From: Acidovorax sp. SUPP3334
Lineage (GTDB): Bacteria; Pseudomonadota; Gammaproteobacteria; Burkholderiales; Burkholderiaceae_C
NCBI RefSeq assembly: GCF_030159055.1
Contig: NZ_BQXQ01000044.1
Location: 1-35,879 of the forward strand
Direction: 5' to 3'
DNA length: 35,879 nt
Part shown: piece by piece, positions 1 through 8,290 of the stretch
Layout of the letters: each line of letters opens with the position of its first letter
Position numbering within the stretch: position 1 is the first letter of the stretch
Translations under genes and position numbers: made by a program
Notes under the pieces: model-generated
What the model saw: the letters and a program-made list of their open reading frames with translations, nothing else
Told to the model about the DNA's origin: nothing
The model's database searches: none

Positions 1-268
1 CATGGAATCTCCGGAGGAATTTGCAAGAAAACAGGTATAGGCAGAACCATACCTTGCAAAGGCTGCGGCCATCAACCCCAAGAACTGCAAGCAAGATCAA
101 CGACTTGCGAATTGTTCAGGATGGACTCCAGACCCTGTGGCTGGTCCACGCCATCATCTCGGACTGGCTCGACAGCACCGAAGACCTTTGAGTCTCGGCA
201 GCACCGCTGCAGCACTGCCGCAGGCCCGATGCCGCAAAATGCCGGCAACGCGTCCGCCGCCGCCTGCC
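1..268. other. Left-edge region with no clear gene
   Basis: This stretch is less GC-rich than what follows and holds no complete gene. One frame on the plus strand is open from the window edge to a TGA at 189-191. Its last part (KINDLRIVQDGLQT, then LWLVHAIISDWLD) has a natural-looking composition and could be the C-terminus of a gene that begins outside the window. Its first part is rich in Arg and Gln and less convincing. I recognise no family. The open frame also continues upstream of the next gene, but that gene's start is better placed at 269. Confidence 0.2.
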
Positions 269-2962
269 ATGATCGAAAAACACTACCTCACCCCGCTCTT
301 CGCCCCCAGCTCCATCATCGTGCTGGCCGGCCAGGCCGATGCCCCTGATTCGCTCGTTCCCTGCGCCCGCGCGCTGCACGCCGCGTTGCGGGCGCAGCGC
401 TTTACCGGCACGCTGCAGTTTCTGGACATCCACACCAGTGGCACGCTGGCCGATCTGGCGCAGACGCGCGCGGACCTGGCCCTGATCGCTCTGCCGCCCG
501 AGGACGTGGTGGCCGCGATGGAAGTGGCGGGGCGCATCGGCTGTCGCGCCGCCGTGGTGCTGTCGCACGGCATGGACGCCGAACAGGCGGCGCGGCTCAA
601 GCACATCGCCCGGCGCGAATGCATGCACCTGCTGGGCCCCAATTCGCTGGGGCTGCAGCGGCCGCACCTGCAGCTCAACGCCAGCGCGGCCGGGCCGCTC
701 GCGCGGGAAGGCTCGCTGGCGCTGGTGTGCCAGTCGGGCGCGCTGACCTCGTCGATCCTGGACTGGGGCACCAAGAACGCAGTGGGCTTTTCGACCGTGG
801 TGTCGCTGGGGCCGAACACCGACGTGGACATCGCCCAGGTGCTGGACTTTCTGGCCAACGACGCGCGCACGCAAAGCATCGTGGTGTACATGGAAGGCAT
901 CTCCAGCGCGCGCCGCTTCATGAGCGCGCTGCGCTCGGCGGCCAATGCCAAGCCGGTGGTGGTGCTCAAGGCCGGGCGCAAGCCCGCCGGCAACGAAGCC
1001 GCGCACACGCACAGCGGCGCCATCGTGGGCAGCGACGACGTGTTCGATGCCGCCCTGCGGCGCGCGGGCGCGGTGCGGGTGCGCTCGTTCGTGGAACTGT
1101 TCTCGGCCGCCAAGTGCCTCGCCTCGCGCTACCGGCCGGTGGGGCGGCGCTTGGCCATCGTCACCAATGGCGGCGGACCGGGCGTGCTGGCCGCCGACTG
1201 GGTGAACGAAATCTTGCTGCAACTGGGCCGCCTGTCGATCGCCTCGGCCGAAGCGCTGGCGCCGTTGCTGCCGCCGCTCGCCTCGCTGACCGATCTGATC
1301 GACGTATCGGAAGAAGCCGGCCCAGAGCATTTCCGCCACGCGGTCGAGGCGGCCGAGAAAGACCGGCAGATCGACGGCGTGCTCGCCATCTATTCGCCCA
1401 AGCCCGGCATGGATGCCGCCGCGGTGGCCGCCGCGCTTGCCGAAACCAAGCGCCGCATGGGCAAGCCGCTGCTCGCGTGCTGGATGGGCGATGCATCGGT
1501 GGGCCCCGCGCGCGAGGTGCTGCGCGCGGCCGCCATTCCCAGCTTTCGCACGCCCGAGGCGGCCGTGGGCGCCTTCGGCAACATCGCCTCGTTCTACCGG
1601 AACCAGCAGTTGCTGCAGCAGACGCCGCCCCCGCTCACCTCGCTGGCCAAGCCCGACATCGAAGGCGCACGCCTGATGATCGAAAGCGTGCTGGCCGAGC
1701 GCCGGCACGTGCTGACCGAGATGGAATCGAAGACGCTGCTGGCCGCCTTCAACGTGCCGGTCACCAAGACGCTGCTGGCGCGCAGCGCGCACGAGGCCAT
1801 GATGATCGCCACGCAGCTGGGCTTTCCGGTGGCGCTCAAGATCGACTCCCCCGACGTTAGCCACAAGTCCGATGTGGGCGGCGTGGCGCTGGACATCCAC
1901 ACCGGCACCGCGGCGCGCGATGCCTATACCGACATGGTGCAGCGCGTGGCACGCCTGCAGCCGGGCGCCCGCATCCAGGGCGTGACGGTGCAGAAGATGG
2001 CGCGCGCGCGGCGCGGCCGCGAGATCTGCATCGGCCTGGTCACCGATGACCCGTTCGGCCCCGTCATCACCTTTGGCGCGGGTGGCACCATGATCGAGCT
2101 CATCGACGACCGCGCCATGGAGCTGCCGCCGCTCAACCAGTTTCTGGCGCGCCGGCTCATCGAGCGCTCGCGCGTGGCCGAAACGCTGGGCGAGTGGCGC
2201 GGCGCCAGCGCCGTGCACCGTGAAGGGCTGGAGCAGGTGCTGCTGCGCGTGTCCGAAATGGTGTGCGCCTTGCCGCAACTGCGCGAGATGGACATCAACC
2301 CGCTGATCGTGGACGAGCAGGGCGCCGTCGCGGTGGATGCCCGCATCGTGGTCGGCCACGCCTCGCAGTCGGTCGGCGGGCGCAGCGACCGCTACGGGCA
2401 CCTGTCCATCCTGCCTTACCCGGCCCGCTACGAACAACTATGGCCCCTGCGCGGGGGTGGCGAATACCTGGTGCGCCCGGTGCGCCCGGACGACGCGCAG
2501 ATGCTGCAGAAGCTGGTGAAGGAACTGTCGCCCGAAAGCCGCTACTTTCGCTTCATTTCGCAGATCGCCGAGCTGCCGGCTTCGATGCTGGCGCGATTCA
2601 CCCTCATCGACTACGACCGCGAAATGGCGCTGGTGGCGGTGTACCGCGAACGCAGCGCCGGCGAAGACGGCGAGATCGTCGGCACCGAGCGCATCGTAGG
2701 CGTGTCGCGCTACGTGACCAACCCCGACCATTCCAGCTGCGAATTCGCTCTGGTGGTGGCCGACGACTTCAACGGGCGCGGCATGGGCTCGCGCCTGATG
2801 CGCAGCATCATGGACGTGGCGCGCGAGCGCGGCCTGTCGGAGATCGACGGGCTCGTGCTGGCCAACAACCCCAGCATGCTCAAGCTGATGCGGCGGCTCG
2901 GGTTCGAAGTAAAAGCGTACCCGGACGATCCGGATTTCAAGCTGGTGACGCACCAGCTATGA
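269..2962 (+). CDS. Bifunctional acyl-CoA synthetase (NDP-forming)-like / GNAT protein acetyltransferase, Pat/YfiQ type
   Basis: The 897-aa protein matches the length and order of the E. coli PatZ/YfiQ family, which acetylates lysines of target enzymes such as acetyl-CoA synthetase. Seen in order: a CoA-binding Rossmann-like domain (about 1-130), a succinyl-CoA-ligase-like region (about 150-480) with the THSGAIVGSDD segment whose His (about residue 248) matches the phospho-His position of ADP-forming acetyl-CoA synthetases, an ATP-grasp domain (about 490-700, GFPVALKIDSPDVSHKSDVGG), and a C-terminal GNAT domain (about 730-890) with the acetyl-CoA loop GRGMGSRLM. The start at 269 (MIEKHYLTPLF) is preferred because family proteins begin just before this segment; the frame is open further upstream but the extra residues are low-complexity. 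Family assignment is strong. Whether the synthetase half is active cannot be told. Confidence 0.9.
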   Translation: MIEKHYLTPLFAPSSIIVLAGQADAPDSLVPCARALHAALRAQRFTGTLQFLDIHTSGTLADLAQTRADLALIALPPEDVVAAMEVAGRIGCRAAVVLSHGMDAEQAARLKHIARRECMHLLGPNSLGLQRPHLQLNASAAGPLAREGSLALVCQSGALTSSILDWGTKNAVGFSTVVSLGPNTDVDIAQVLDFLANDARTQSIVVYMEGISSARRFMSALRSAANAKPVVVLKAGRKPAGNEAAHTHSGAIVGSDDVFDAALRRAGAVRVRSFVELFSAAKCLASRYRPVGRRLAIVTNGGGPGVLAADWVNEILLQLGRLSIASAEALAPLLPPLASLTDLIDVSEEAGPEHFRHAVEAAEKDRQIDGVLAIYSPKPGMDAAAVAAALAETKRRMGKPLLACWMGDASVGPAREVLRAAAIPSFRTPEAAVGAFGNIASFYRNQQLLQQTPPPLTSLAKPDIEGARLMIESVLAERRHVLTEMESKTLLAAFNVPVTKTLLARSAHEAMMIATQLGFPVALKIDSPDVSHKSDVGGVALDIHTGTAARDAYTDMVQRVARLQPGARIQGVTVQKMARARRGREICIGLVTDDPFGPVITFGAGGTMIELIDDRAMELPPLNQFLARRLIERSRVAETLGEWRGASAVHREGLEQVLLRVSEMVCALPQLREMDINPLIVDEQGAVAVDARIVVGHASQSVGGRSDRYGHLSILPYPARYEQLWPLRGGGEYLVRPVRPDDAQMLQKLVKELSPESRYFRFISQIAELPASMLARFTLIDYDREMALVAVYRERSAGEDGEIVGTERIVGVSRYVTNPDHSSCEFALVVADDFNGRGMGSRLMRSIMDVARERGLSEIDGLVLANNPSMLKLMRRLGFEVKAYPDDPDFKLVTHQL

Positions 2963-3029
2963 GATGGCTCCCCACTGGCCGCCGCGCCATCGGCTCGGCG
3001 AATCCTCAACCCGCATCGCACACCGTTTC

Positions 3030-3530
3030 ATGAAACAACACCTCGCCCATTGGATTCTCGCCCTCGGCGCTGCGTTGCCGCTGGCCGGCGTCGCCCAGGT
3101 CCCCGTGCGGCCCGCCGCCGATCAGGAGGCGCTGCTGACCAGCGCGGACCCGGTGCTTCGCGCCAACAAGCGGCTCGTATACGACTTCTGGCGCGAGGTA
3201 TTCGAGGCCGGGCACGTGGCGCTGGCTGAAAAGTACGTGGCCGAGTCCTATGTGCAGCACAACCCCAACGTGCCGACCGGCCGCGCCGCCATGGTGGGTT
3301 TCGTACAGGGAAGGAATCCCGCACCGAAGCCGGTGGAAGAGCGCATCAAGGCGCCGCTGGTCTCGATCGTGGCAGAGCGCGACATGGTGATCCTGAGCTT
3401 CGTTCGCGAATATGCCGAGCCCAAGGATCCGAACCGCAAGTACACGACCACCTGGTTCGACATGTTTCGCATCGAGAACGGCAAGATCGCCGAGCACTGG
3501 GACAGTGCGGTGAAGCCAGCGAATCCCTGA
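3030..3530 (+). CDS. Secreted SnoaL/NTF2-like polyketide-cyclase-type protein
   Basis: The 166-aa protein starts with a signal peptide (MKQHLAHWILALGAALPLAG, cleavage near AQ) and then has the pattern of predicted SnoaL-like (nuclear transport factor 2 fold) proteins: NKRLVYDFWREVFEAG, YVAESYVQHNP, and a closing TTWFDMFRIENGKIAEHWD. Members form small cone-shaped barrels that bind hydrophobic ligands, and most have unknown substrates. The Met at 3030 is chosen because it opens the signal peptide; an upstream in-frame Met at 2964 overlaps the previous stop region and gives no sensible leader. It lies 67 bases after the Pat-like gene on the same strand. The gap 3531-3684 downstream shows no further gene. 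Confidence 0.8.
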   Translation: MKQHLAHWILALGAALPLAGVAQVPVRPAADQEALLTSADPVLRANKRLVYDFWREVFEAGHVALAEKYVAESYVQHNPNVPTGRAAMVGFVQGRNPAPKPVEERIKAPLVSIVAERDMVILSFVREYAEPKDPNRKYTTTWFDMFRIENGKIAEHWDSAVKPANP

Positions 3531-3684
3531 TGGTTCGCGGCGGTTGATCCGCCGGGCGATGCATCTTCATGCTGCATGCGGTCAGGGCACGCCCGACCGA
3601 TGGTTTCACAGCTTTCCGTCAGATCGCCGAAGGTGCACGGAACACCGCTGAAGGATCTGCTGATCCGGGGACCACGGCTCTTTC

Positions 3685-3729
3685 AAAAAAACTGCTGGCT
3701 GCAGCCGGGCGACTCCGGGCCGCAGCCAG
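3685..3729 (-). terminator. Rho-independent terminator after tolC
   Basis: Arms CTGGCTGC (3695-3702) and GCAGCCAG (3722-3729) are perfect inverted repeats around a GC-rich loop. On the minus strand the hairpin is followed by seven T residues (the A run at 3685-3691). It begins 8 bases after the stop of the TolC-family gene and so ends the tetR-pcm-rhodanese-tolC unit. Confidence 0.85.
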
Positions 3730-3736
3730 TGCATGA

Positions 3737-5065
3737 TCAACGCACGGTCAGTGCGTCAATGGCCAGCAGATCGTCCTGCGACAGCGTGCCCGCCGCTTGG
3801 CGCAGCTTGAGCGTGCCAAGCAGCACGTTGTAGCGCGCCTGGGCCAGGTCGCGCTTGGTCTGATAGAGCTGGCTCTGGGAATTGAGCACGTCGATGTTGA
3901 TGCGAACGCCCACCTGGTAACCCAGCTGGTTGGCTTCCAAAGCGCTCTGGCTGGAGGCCTCGGCCGCTTCCAGCGCGCGCACCTGGCCCTGGCCGGACTG
4001 CACGCCGTAGAACGCCGATCGCGTGGCCTGCGCCACGGTGCGGCGAGCGTTGTCCAGGTCCGCGAGGGCCTTGTCTTCGAGCGACAGCGTTTCCTTGATG
4101 CGGTTTTGCACGGAGAAGCCGGCAAACAGCGGCAGCGTCAGTTGCACGCCCACGGTGGCATTGTTGGTGCGCGAGTTGACGTTGGGAATGGTGGGCGTGC
4201 CCTTGGGGTTGCGCGACACGCTGTAGCCCGCCTGCAGGTCCACCGTGGGCAAGTGGCCGGTTTCGGCCTTCTTCGTTTCGAGGCGCGCCACGTCCAGCGC
4301 GATGGTGGCCTGCCGCACCTGCGGTTGCAACTCTTCGGCCGACCGCACCCAGGTGCCCACGTCGGCGGGCGCCACTTCGGGCAACTGGACGGGCAGGGCC
4401 AGCGGCTGCGGCGCCACGCCCGGGCGGCCCACGACCTGGTCGAGCGCCAGTTGCTTGACGCGCAGGTCGTTGTCGGCCGCAATCTCCTGGGCGATGACGA
4501 GATCGAACCGTGCCTGCGCCTCGCGCGAATCCGTCACGGTCGATGTGCCGACTTCGAAATTGCGCTTGGCCGAGGCCAGTTGCTCTGCCACCGCAGCCTT
4601 TTGCGCTTGCACGAAGGCGAGGGTGTCGCGCGCGGCCAGCACATCGAAATACGCCTGGCTGACCCGCACGATCAGGTCTTGCGCCACGCCTTCCAGCTGC
4701 GCCTGCGCCAGATCGGTTCCGCGCTTGCCCTGCTCGAAGGTGATGCGGTTGGCTGGCCGGTACAGCGGCTGCGAGGCCGTGAGTCCCACGGTCTGGCTCG
4801 GTGCGCTCAGGTCCACGGGCGGGCGATTCACATCGGTGTTGGTGTAGTTGGCGCCAGCGGACAGGCCGGCGCTTGGCAGCAGCCCGGCCCGGGCCTGCTC
4901 GGCGCGGCTGCCGGCGGCATCGAACTGCGCCTTCGCGGCCTGGAACGGCGCGTCATAGCTGCGCGCGATCTCCACCAGCTGGGATAGGCTCTGGGCCTGG
5001 GCGCCGTGGCTGGCGAGCGCGGCCGCCACGGCCAGGGACAAGGGAATGCACCGAAGCAGGGTCAT
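3737..5065 (-). CDS. tolC: TolC-family outer membrane efflux protein
   Basis: The 442-aa protein has a signal peptide (MTLLRCIPLSLAVAAALASH, cleavage near QAQS) and the TolC/type I secretion outer membrane channel pattern: two related halves with long heptad-like helices, LSQLVEIARSYDAPFQAAKAQ at the start, the QPLYRPANR strand, DLIVRVSQAYFDVLAARD, and the second-half motif LTLPLFAGFSVQNRIKET followed by NARRTVAQATRSAFYGVQSG. Family members form trimeric outer-membrane/periplasmic tunnels that serve tripartite exporters. The length is normal. It is last in a minus-strand run with a rhodanese (69-base gap), pcm and tetR, and ends at a strong terminator. No inner-membrane pump or adaptor lies next to it, so it may serve pumps encoded elsewhere. 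Confidence 0.93.
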   Translation of the reverse strand: MTLLRCIPLSLAVAAALASHGAQAQSLSQLVEIARSYDAPFQAAKAQFDAAGSRAEQARAGLLPSAGLSAGANYTNTDVNRPPVDLSAPSQTVGLTASQPLYRPANRITFEQGKRGTDLAQAQLEGVAQDLIVRVSQAYFDVLAARDTLAFVQAQKAAVAEQLASAKRNFEVGTSTVTDSREAQARFDLVIAQEIAADNDLRVKQLALDQVVGRPGVAPQPLALPVQLPEVAPADVGTWVRSAEELQPQVRQATIALDVARLETKKAETGHLPTVDLQAGYSVSRNPKGTPTIPNVNSRTNNATVGVQLTLPLFAGFSVQNRIKETLSLEDKALADLDNARRTVAQATRSAFYGVQSGQGQVRALEAAEASSQSALEANQLGYQVGVRINIDVLNSQSQLYQTKRDLAQARYNVLLGTLKLRQAAGTLSQDDLLAIDALTVR

Positions 5066-5134
5066 GAACGTCTTTCAGGAAAAAGTAGGCGTGGCACCAC
5101 GTGCTGCCGGGCCAGTGGCCTCGACCGGAGTGGA

Positions 5135-5479
5135 TCAATACCGGGGGACCGCCATGTCGCGCTCGTGCGACCAGGCATCGATGCCGCCGCTGATGTTGGC
5201 CACGCGGTCGAAACCTTGCTGATCGAGGTAGGTGGCCACGTGCAGGCTGCGCATGCCGTGGTGGCACAGGCAGGCGACGGGGCGGCCGCGGTCCAGTTCG
5301 GCCAGGCGCGAGGGCAGCTCGCCCATCGGGATGGTGGCCAGATCGAACCCTTCCTCGGTCTTGACGCTCGAGGTCTGCAGTTCCCACGGCTCGCGCACGT
5401 CCAGCACCAGCGGGCGGGCACCGGAGGTGGCGGCAGCGAGCCACTCGGTGAGCTGGGCGGGGCGGACGTGGTCGATCAT
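5135..5479 (-). CDS. Single-domain rhodanese-like sulfurtransferase
   Basis: The 114-aa protein is one rhodanese domain. It has the substrate-wall motif LVLDVREPWELQ and the active-site loop CHHGMRS, whose Cys carries the persulfide in this family; ANISGGIDAWSHERD closes the fold. It lacks a signal peptide, so it acts in the cytoplasm. The Met at 5479 is chosen because an AGGAAT ribosome-binding site lies just upstream; the frame stays open further upstream but without family similarity. It sits 31 bases after pcm and before tolC. The pcm-rhodanese-tolC order is, from memory, common in Comamonadaceae. The sulfur acceptor is unknown. Confidence 0.9.
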   Translation of the reverse strand: MIDHVRPAQLTEWLAAATSGARPLVLDVREPWELQTSSVKTEEGFDLATIPMGELPSRLAELDRGRPVACLCHHGMRSLHVATYLDQQGFDRVANISGGIDAWSHERDMAVPRY

Positions 5480-5510
5480 GCGGATTCCTGAGAAAGACGG
5501 AAGGAAAGGG

Positions 5511-6221
5511 TCAGAACGTGAAGCGCGAAGGCTCCGGGAAATGCTGCAGTCGAGGGGCGATGGTGTCCCACGGCTTGGTGGTCTCGAACCGGTCGCCCGC
5601 ACGGCGGATGAAGGTGGCGCGCATCATGGGTTCTCCGCCGACGATGGCTGCCAGGCGGCCGCCTTCGCGCAGTTGGGAGAGAAGGGCCTGGGGAACGTCG
5701 TTCACCGAACCGCTGAGCACGATCACATCGAACGGGCCGTCGGCAGCGGCGCCTTCGGCACCGTCGGCCTGGCGCACTTCGGCGTTCAGGATGCCGGCGC
5801 TGCGCAGGTTTTCGCGGGCGAACTCGACCAGGTCGGGCACCAGTTCCAGCGTGAGCACATGCTCGGCGCGTTGGGCCAGCAGCGCGGCCATGTAGCCCGA
5901 GCCGGCGCCGATCTCCAGAACCCGGTCGGTCGGCTTGACCTGCAGATCCTGCAGCATGCGGGCCTCGACGCGTGGTGCAAGCATGCATTGCCCCAGGCGC
6001 TGGGCCTGTTCGTTGGAGGCATTGAGGGGAATTTCCATGTCCATGAACGCCATGCCACGGTAAGCGGGCGGCACGAAGTCTTCACGGCGCACGACGGCCA
6101 GCAGGTCCAGCACGTCGGTGTCGAGCACGTTCCACGGACGGATCTGCTGCTCGATCATGTTGTAGCGGGCCTGCAGGATGGGATCGCTGATGTTGGCGGA
6201 CGTGTTCAGGGGCATGTTCAT
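5511..6221 (-). CDS. pcm: Protein-L-isoaspartate O-methyltransferase family protein
   Basis: The 236-aa protein has the PCMT fold. The N-terminal helix MIEQQIRPWNVLD is typical of the alpha/betaproteobacterial branch, followed by RREDFVPPAYRGMAFMD and the S-adenosylmethionine motif VLEIGAGSGYMAALLA, then LELVPDLVEFARENL and FDVIVLSG. Classical members methylate isoaspartyl residues in damaged proteins. This branch lies next to tolC in many genomes and its substrate has been little tested. The start at 6221 has GGAG about 8 bases upstream; a second in-frame Met lies two codons later. It follows tetR by 31 bases and precedes the rhodanese by 31 bases, which supports co-transcription. Confidence 0.88.
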   Translation of the reverse strand: MNMPLNTSANISDPILQARYNMIEQQIRPWNVLDTDVLDLLAVVRREDFVPPAYRGMAFMDMEIPLNASNEQAQRLGQCMLAPRVEARMLQDLQVKPTDRVLEIGAGSGYMAALLAQRAEHVLTLELVPDLVEFARENLRSAGILNAEVRQADGAEGAAADGPFDVIVLSGSVNDVPQALLSQLREGGRLAAIVGGEPMMRATFIRRAGDRFETTKPWDTIAPRLQHFPEPSRFTF

Positions 6222-6252
6222 TGGATTACTCCGGGCGGGATCGTGGATCGGG

Positions 6253-6963
6253 TCAACCCTCGATTTTAGGGGCCGCGGCCGCATCGGGCGCCGGGGCGGG
6301 CGTGCCCCGCATGCACAGTCCGCACAGGATGTTGTCCACCTGGGCCGCTATGAAGCGCTCGGGCGTGATGCGCTCCAGATCCGGCATGCATGCGGACGAA
6401 TGGCGCCACATGGTCATGAAAATGAGCGGTGCGAGCACGATGTGGATGGCGCAGTCCATGTTCGTCACCTGAAACTCGCCGCGGTCCAGGCCGCGCTGCA
6501 GGATGCGGTGGATCAGCCGCTGGCCGGGCTCGACCACCTCGCTGCGGTAGAAGTCGATGATGTCCGGAAAATTGTTGGATTCGCCCAGCATCAGCTTGGT
6601 GATGCCCGACGCCGGAGTGGCGCCGATGCGTTCCCACCACAGTTGATATGCGTAGCGCAACAGTTCGGCGGTGCCATGGGGGTACTGGTCGATCTCCAGG
6701 TCCCATTCGGGGAAATGGCGGCCGATGTTTTGCCGCACCACCTCTTTGAACAGATCTTCCTTGCTGGGAAAGTACAGGAACAATGTGCCCTTGGACACGC
6801 CGGCGCGGGCGGCGACCTCGTCCACCTTGGTGGCGGCGTAGCCCTTTTCGACGAACAGTTCGAGCGCCGCGTCCAGCAGCTCGCCCGGCCGTGCCTCTTT
6901 GCGGCGCTCGCGCTTGGAGGCCTCGTGGAACGGATGGGGAGCGGGGGAGGGGAGCGAATTCAT
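6253..6963 (-). CDS. TetR/AcrR-family transcriptional regulator
   Basis: The 236-aa repressor-type protein has an N-terminal helix-turn-helix: [20 protein letters not shown], then [21 protein letters not shown] and [13 protein letters not shown], the classic TetR signature. The C-terminal part (about 85-215) would be the ligand-binding and dimer domain. The start at 6963 is the first Met that fits the family; an upstream open frame is antisense to msrA and is ignored. A palindrome lies directly upstream at 6970-6987. It heads a run with pcm, rhodanese and tolC, so it probably controls this efflux-linked unit and itself. The ligand is unknown. Confidence 0.92.
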   Translation of the reverse strand: MNSLPSPAPHPFHEASKRERRKEARPGELLDAALELFVEKGYAATKVDEVAARAGVSKGTLFLYFPSKEDLFKEVVRQNIGRHFPEWDLEIDQYPHGTAELLRYAYQLWWERIGATPASGITKLMLGESNNFPDIIDFYRSEVVEPGQRLIHRILQRGLDRGEFQVTNMDCAIHIVLAPLIFMTMWRHSSACMPDLERITPERFIAAQVDNILCGLCMRGTPAPAPDAAAAPKIEG

Positions 6964-6969
6964 AATTAA

Positions 6970-6987
6970 TGACTGACTGGTTAGTAA
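6970..6987 (-). promoter_or_regulatory. Probable TetR operator upstream of tetR
   Basis: Read on the minus strand, arms TTACTAAC and GTCAGTCA flank a central CA. The arms match as an inverted repeat at 6 of 8 positions. Elements of the TNACTNACC/GTCAGTNA form are typical of AcrR/TetR operators. It lies 6 bases upstream of the tetR start in the tetR-msrA gap, where binding would block tetR and possibly msrA transcription. Confidence 0.55.
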
Positions 6988-7071
6988 TGTAGCAATCCCG
7001 CAGAGGAGCGTCAACGCGGCGGGACTTTCATAATGGGTCGATTGCCACTCCAACCTTTGTAAGACCTTCCC

Positions 7072-7611
7072 ATGACCCTGCAAACCATCACCCTGGGCGG
7101 CGGCTGCTTCTGGTGCACCGAGGCCGTTTTCGACCGCGTGCGCGGCGTGACCGACGTGGAAAGCGGCTACGCCAACGGCCGCGAGCCCAACCCCACTTAC
7201 GAGGCGGTCTGCACCGGCACCACCGGCCACGCCGAAGTGGTGCGGCTCACCTTCGACCCGGCCGTGATCGCGCTGCGCGACCTGCTGGAGATATTCTTCG
7301 CCACCCACGACCCCACCACGCTGAACCGCCAGGGCAACGATGTCGGCACGCAGTACCGCAGCGGCATCTACACCGAAACCCCTGAGCACCAGGCCGAAGC
7401 CGAGGCGATGGTGCGGCAGATGTCGCAGGACAAGCTCTTCGGCGCGCCCATCGTGACCGAGGTGGTTCCGCTCAAGGGCTACTGGCCGGCCGAGGACTAC
7501 CACCAGGACTACTTTTTGAACCACCCCGGCCAGGGCTATTGCGCTTTCGTGGTGGGTCCGAAGGTAGAGAAATTCCGCAAGACGTTCACGCGCTTCCTGA
7601 AGCCGGAATGA
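7072..7611 (+). CDS. msrA: Peptide methionine-(S)-S-oxide reductase MsrA
   Basis: The 179-aa enzyme reduces methionine-S-sulfoxide in proteins and free Met. The catalytic motif [12 protein letters not shown] places the nucleophilic Cys at residue 12. Further family motifs are [22 protein letters not shown], split over residues about 32-53, then [20 protein letters not shown] and the C-terminal GYCAF, whose Cys (157) is the likely resolving residue. The length is normal for a cytoplasmic MsrA without an MsrB fusion. It is transcribed divergently from tetR across a 108-base gap that contains the TetR operator. Confidence 0.97.
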   Translation: MTLQTITLGGGCFWCTEAVFDRVRGVTDVESGYANGREPNPTYEAVCTGTTGHAEVVRLTFDPAVIALRDLLEIFFATHDPTTLNRQGNDVGTQYRSGIYTETPEHQAEAEAMVRQMSQDKLFGAPIVTEVVPLKGYWPAEDYHQDYFLNHPGQGYCAFVVGPKVEKFRKTFTRFLKPE

Positions 7612-7735
7612 GCGGGCGGCCTGTAGTAAGGGACCATCGGATCAGAAAAAAAGTTACGTAATCAAACAGAAAAATCTTTTGGTTTTTGTCTAAACTTCCG
7701 CCCCGTCAAAACAAGACTCAAGCGTAGGTCAAAAC
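7612..7735. other. A/T-rich intergenic stretch after msrA
   Basis: This gap is strikingly richer in A and T than its surroundings (runs such as AAAAAAA, CAGAAAAATCTTTTGG and TTTTTGTCTAAAC) and includes the palindrome TTACGTAA. It may hold the promoter for the two small genes downstream. No confident -35/-10 pair could be assigned. Confidence 0.3.
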
Positions 7736-7927
7736 GTGTCAGCAGGTGCAGAGAATGAACCCCGGTGGCTGGACTATTGGCGGGAGAACATGGAGGCGCT
7801 CGGGATTCCCGTGCCAGCCACTGCGTTTCCGAATTACGCACTGATCGTGGGCACCATCAAGACCCTGGTGGACGCCGCCCGCGTGCATGGGCCGCATGTA
7901 AAGGTGGTCGGCATTCTGGTCGGATGA
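7736..7927 (+). CDS. Small hypothetical protein
   Basis: A 63-aa frame opens with GTG (ValSerAlaGly) and reads RWLDYWRENMEALGIPVPA, then FPNYALIVGTIKTLVDAAR. The composition is that of a real soluble helical protein rather than a shadow frame, and no other gene occupies the position. The GTG start is the first possible one and its ribosome-binding site (TAGGTCAAAAC region) is weak. A start at an internal Met (residue 19) is possible. It is followed after 40 bases by another small gene on the same strand. I do not recognise a domain. Confidence 0.55.
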   Translation: MSAGAENEPRWLDYWRENMEALGIPVPATAFPNYALIVGTIKTLVDAARVHGPHVKVVGILVG

Positions 7928-7967
7928 CGCTGTCCCCCCAGAGCCTGTCGCGGGCGAGGTGATCTCC

Positions 7968-8168
7968 ATGACCCCATCCTCCTTCAAAGACGGCGCATAC
8001 CTGCTGGTCACGGCATTGGCGTGCGCGGGGGCATCCTGGCTGGCCTTCGCATTTTTCGGCGAGGCGGTGTTCTACGGACTGTTCGGCCTTTCCTGGCTGG
8101 CACTCAGCCTGGACAACGTGCGGCTGCGGCGCCAGCTCAGGCGGCTGCAGGACGGGCGGAAGCCTTAG
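7968..8168 (+). CDS. Small two-helix membrane protein, uncharacterised
   Basis: The 66-aa protein has two hydrophobic segments, AYLLVTALACAGASWLAFAF and FYGLFGLSWLALSL, then a positively charged tail (NVRLRRQLRRLQDGRKP). By the positive-inside rule the tail would face the cytoplasm. The Met at 7968 is chosen because GAGGTGAT sits 6 bases upstream. The in-frame GTG at 7959 overlaps that ribosome-binding site. Function unknown; it may be co-transcribed with the preceding small gene. Confidence 0.6.
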   Translation: MTPSSFKDGAYLLVTALACAGASWLAFAFFGEAVFYGLFGLSWLALSLDNVRLRRQLRRLQDGRKP

Positions 8169-8225
8169 GTAGCGGCCTGGAGCAGTGGGGCGAGGCCGCG
8201 CCGGCCGGGTTGGGCAAAGCTGCCA

Positions 8226-8246
8226 TAATGCAACCTATTTGCGTTA
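8226..8246 (+). promoter_or_regulatory. Zur-like box upstream of the Fur-family gene
   Basis: Arms TAATGCAA (8226-8233) and TTGCGTTA (8239-8246) are inverted repeats with 7 of 8 matches around CCTAT. The size and AT-flanked GCA/TGC core resemble zinc-uptake-regulator sites. It lies 44 bases before the start of the Fur-family gene and would give autoregulation of that gene and the ABC genes behind it. Confidence 0.6.
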
Positions 8247-8290
8247 CCAAACCCGTCCCGGCGCCTTGCCCGCGCCACCGGCTGCCTGCC

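Noticed and set aside
116-2437. Very long open frame on the minus strand opposite the Pat-like gene
   Set aside because: It is low in Lys and Ile and rich in His, Arg, Gln and Gly in the way antisense frames of GC-rich genes are, has no recognisable motif, and lies fully opposite a gene with clear domains.
3576-3833. 85-aa open frame after the SnoaL-like gene
   Set aside because: It overlaps the tolC terminator and the 3' end of tolC on the other strand and shows no motif.
8228-8290. Upstream start for the Fur-family gene
   Set aside because: The ATG is inside the inverted repeat that looks like the Zur box, and the added residues have no family similarity.
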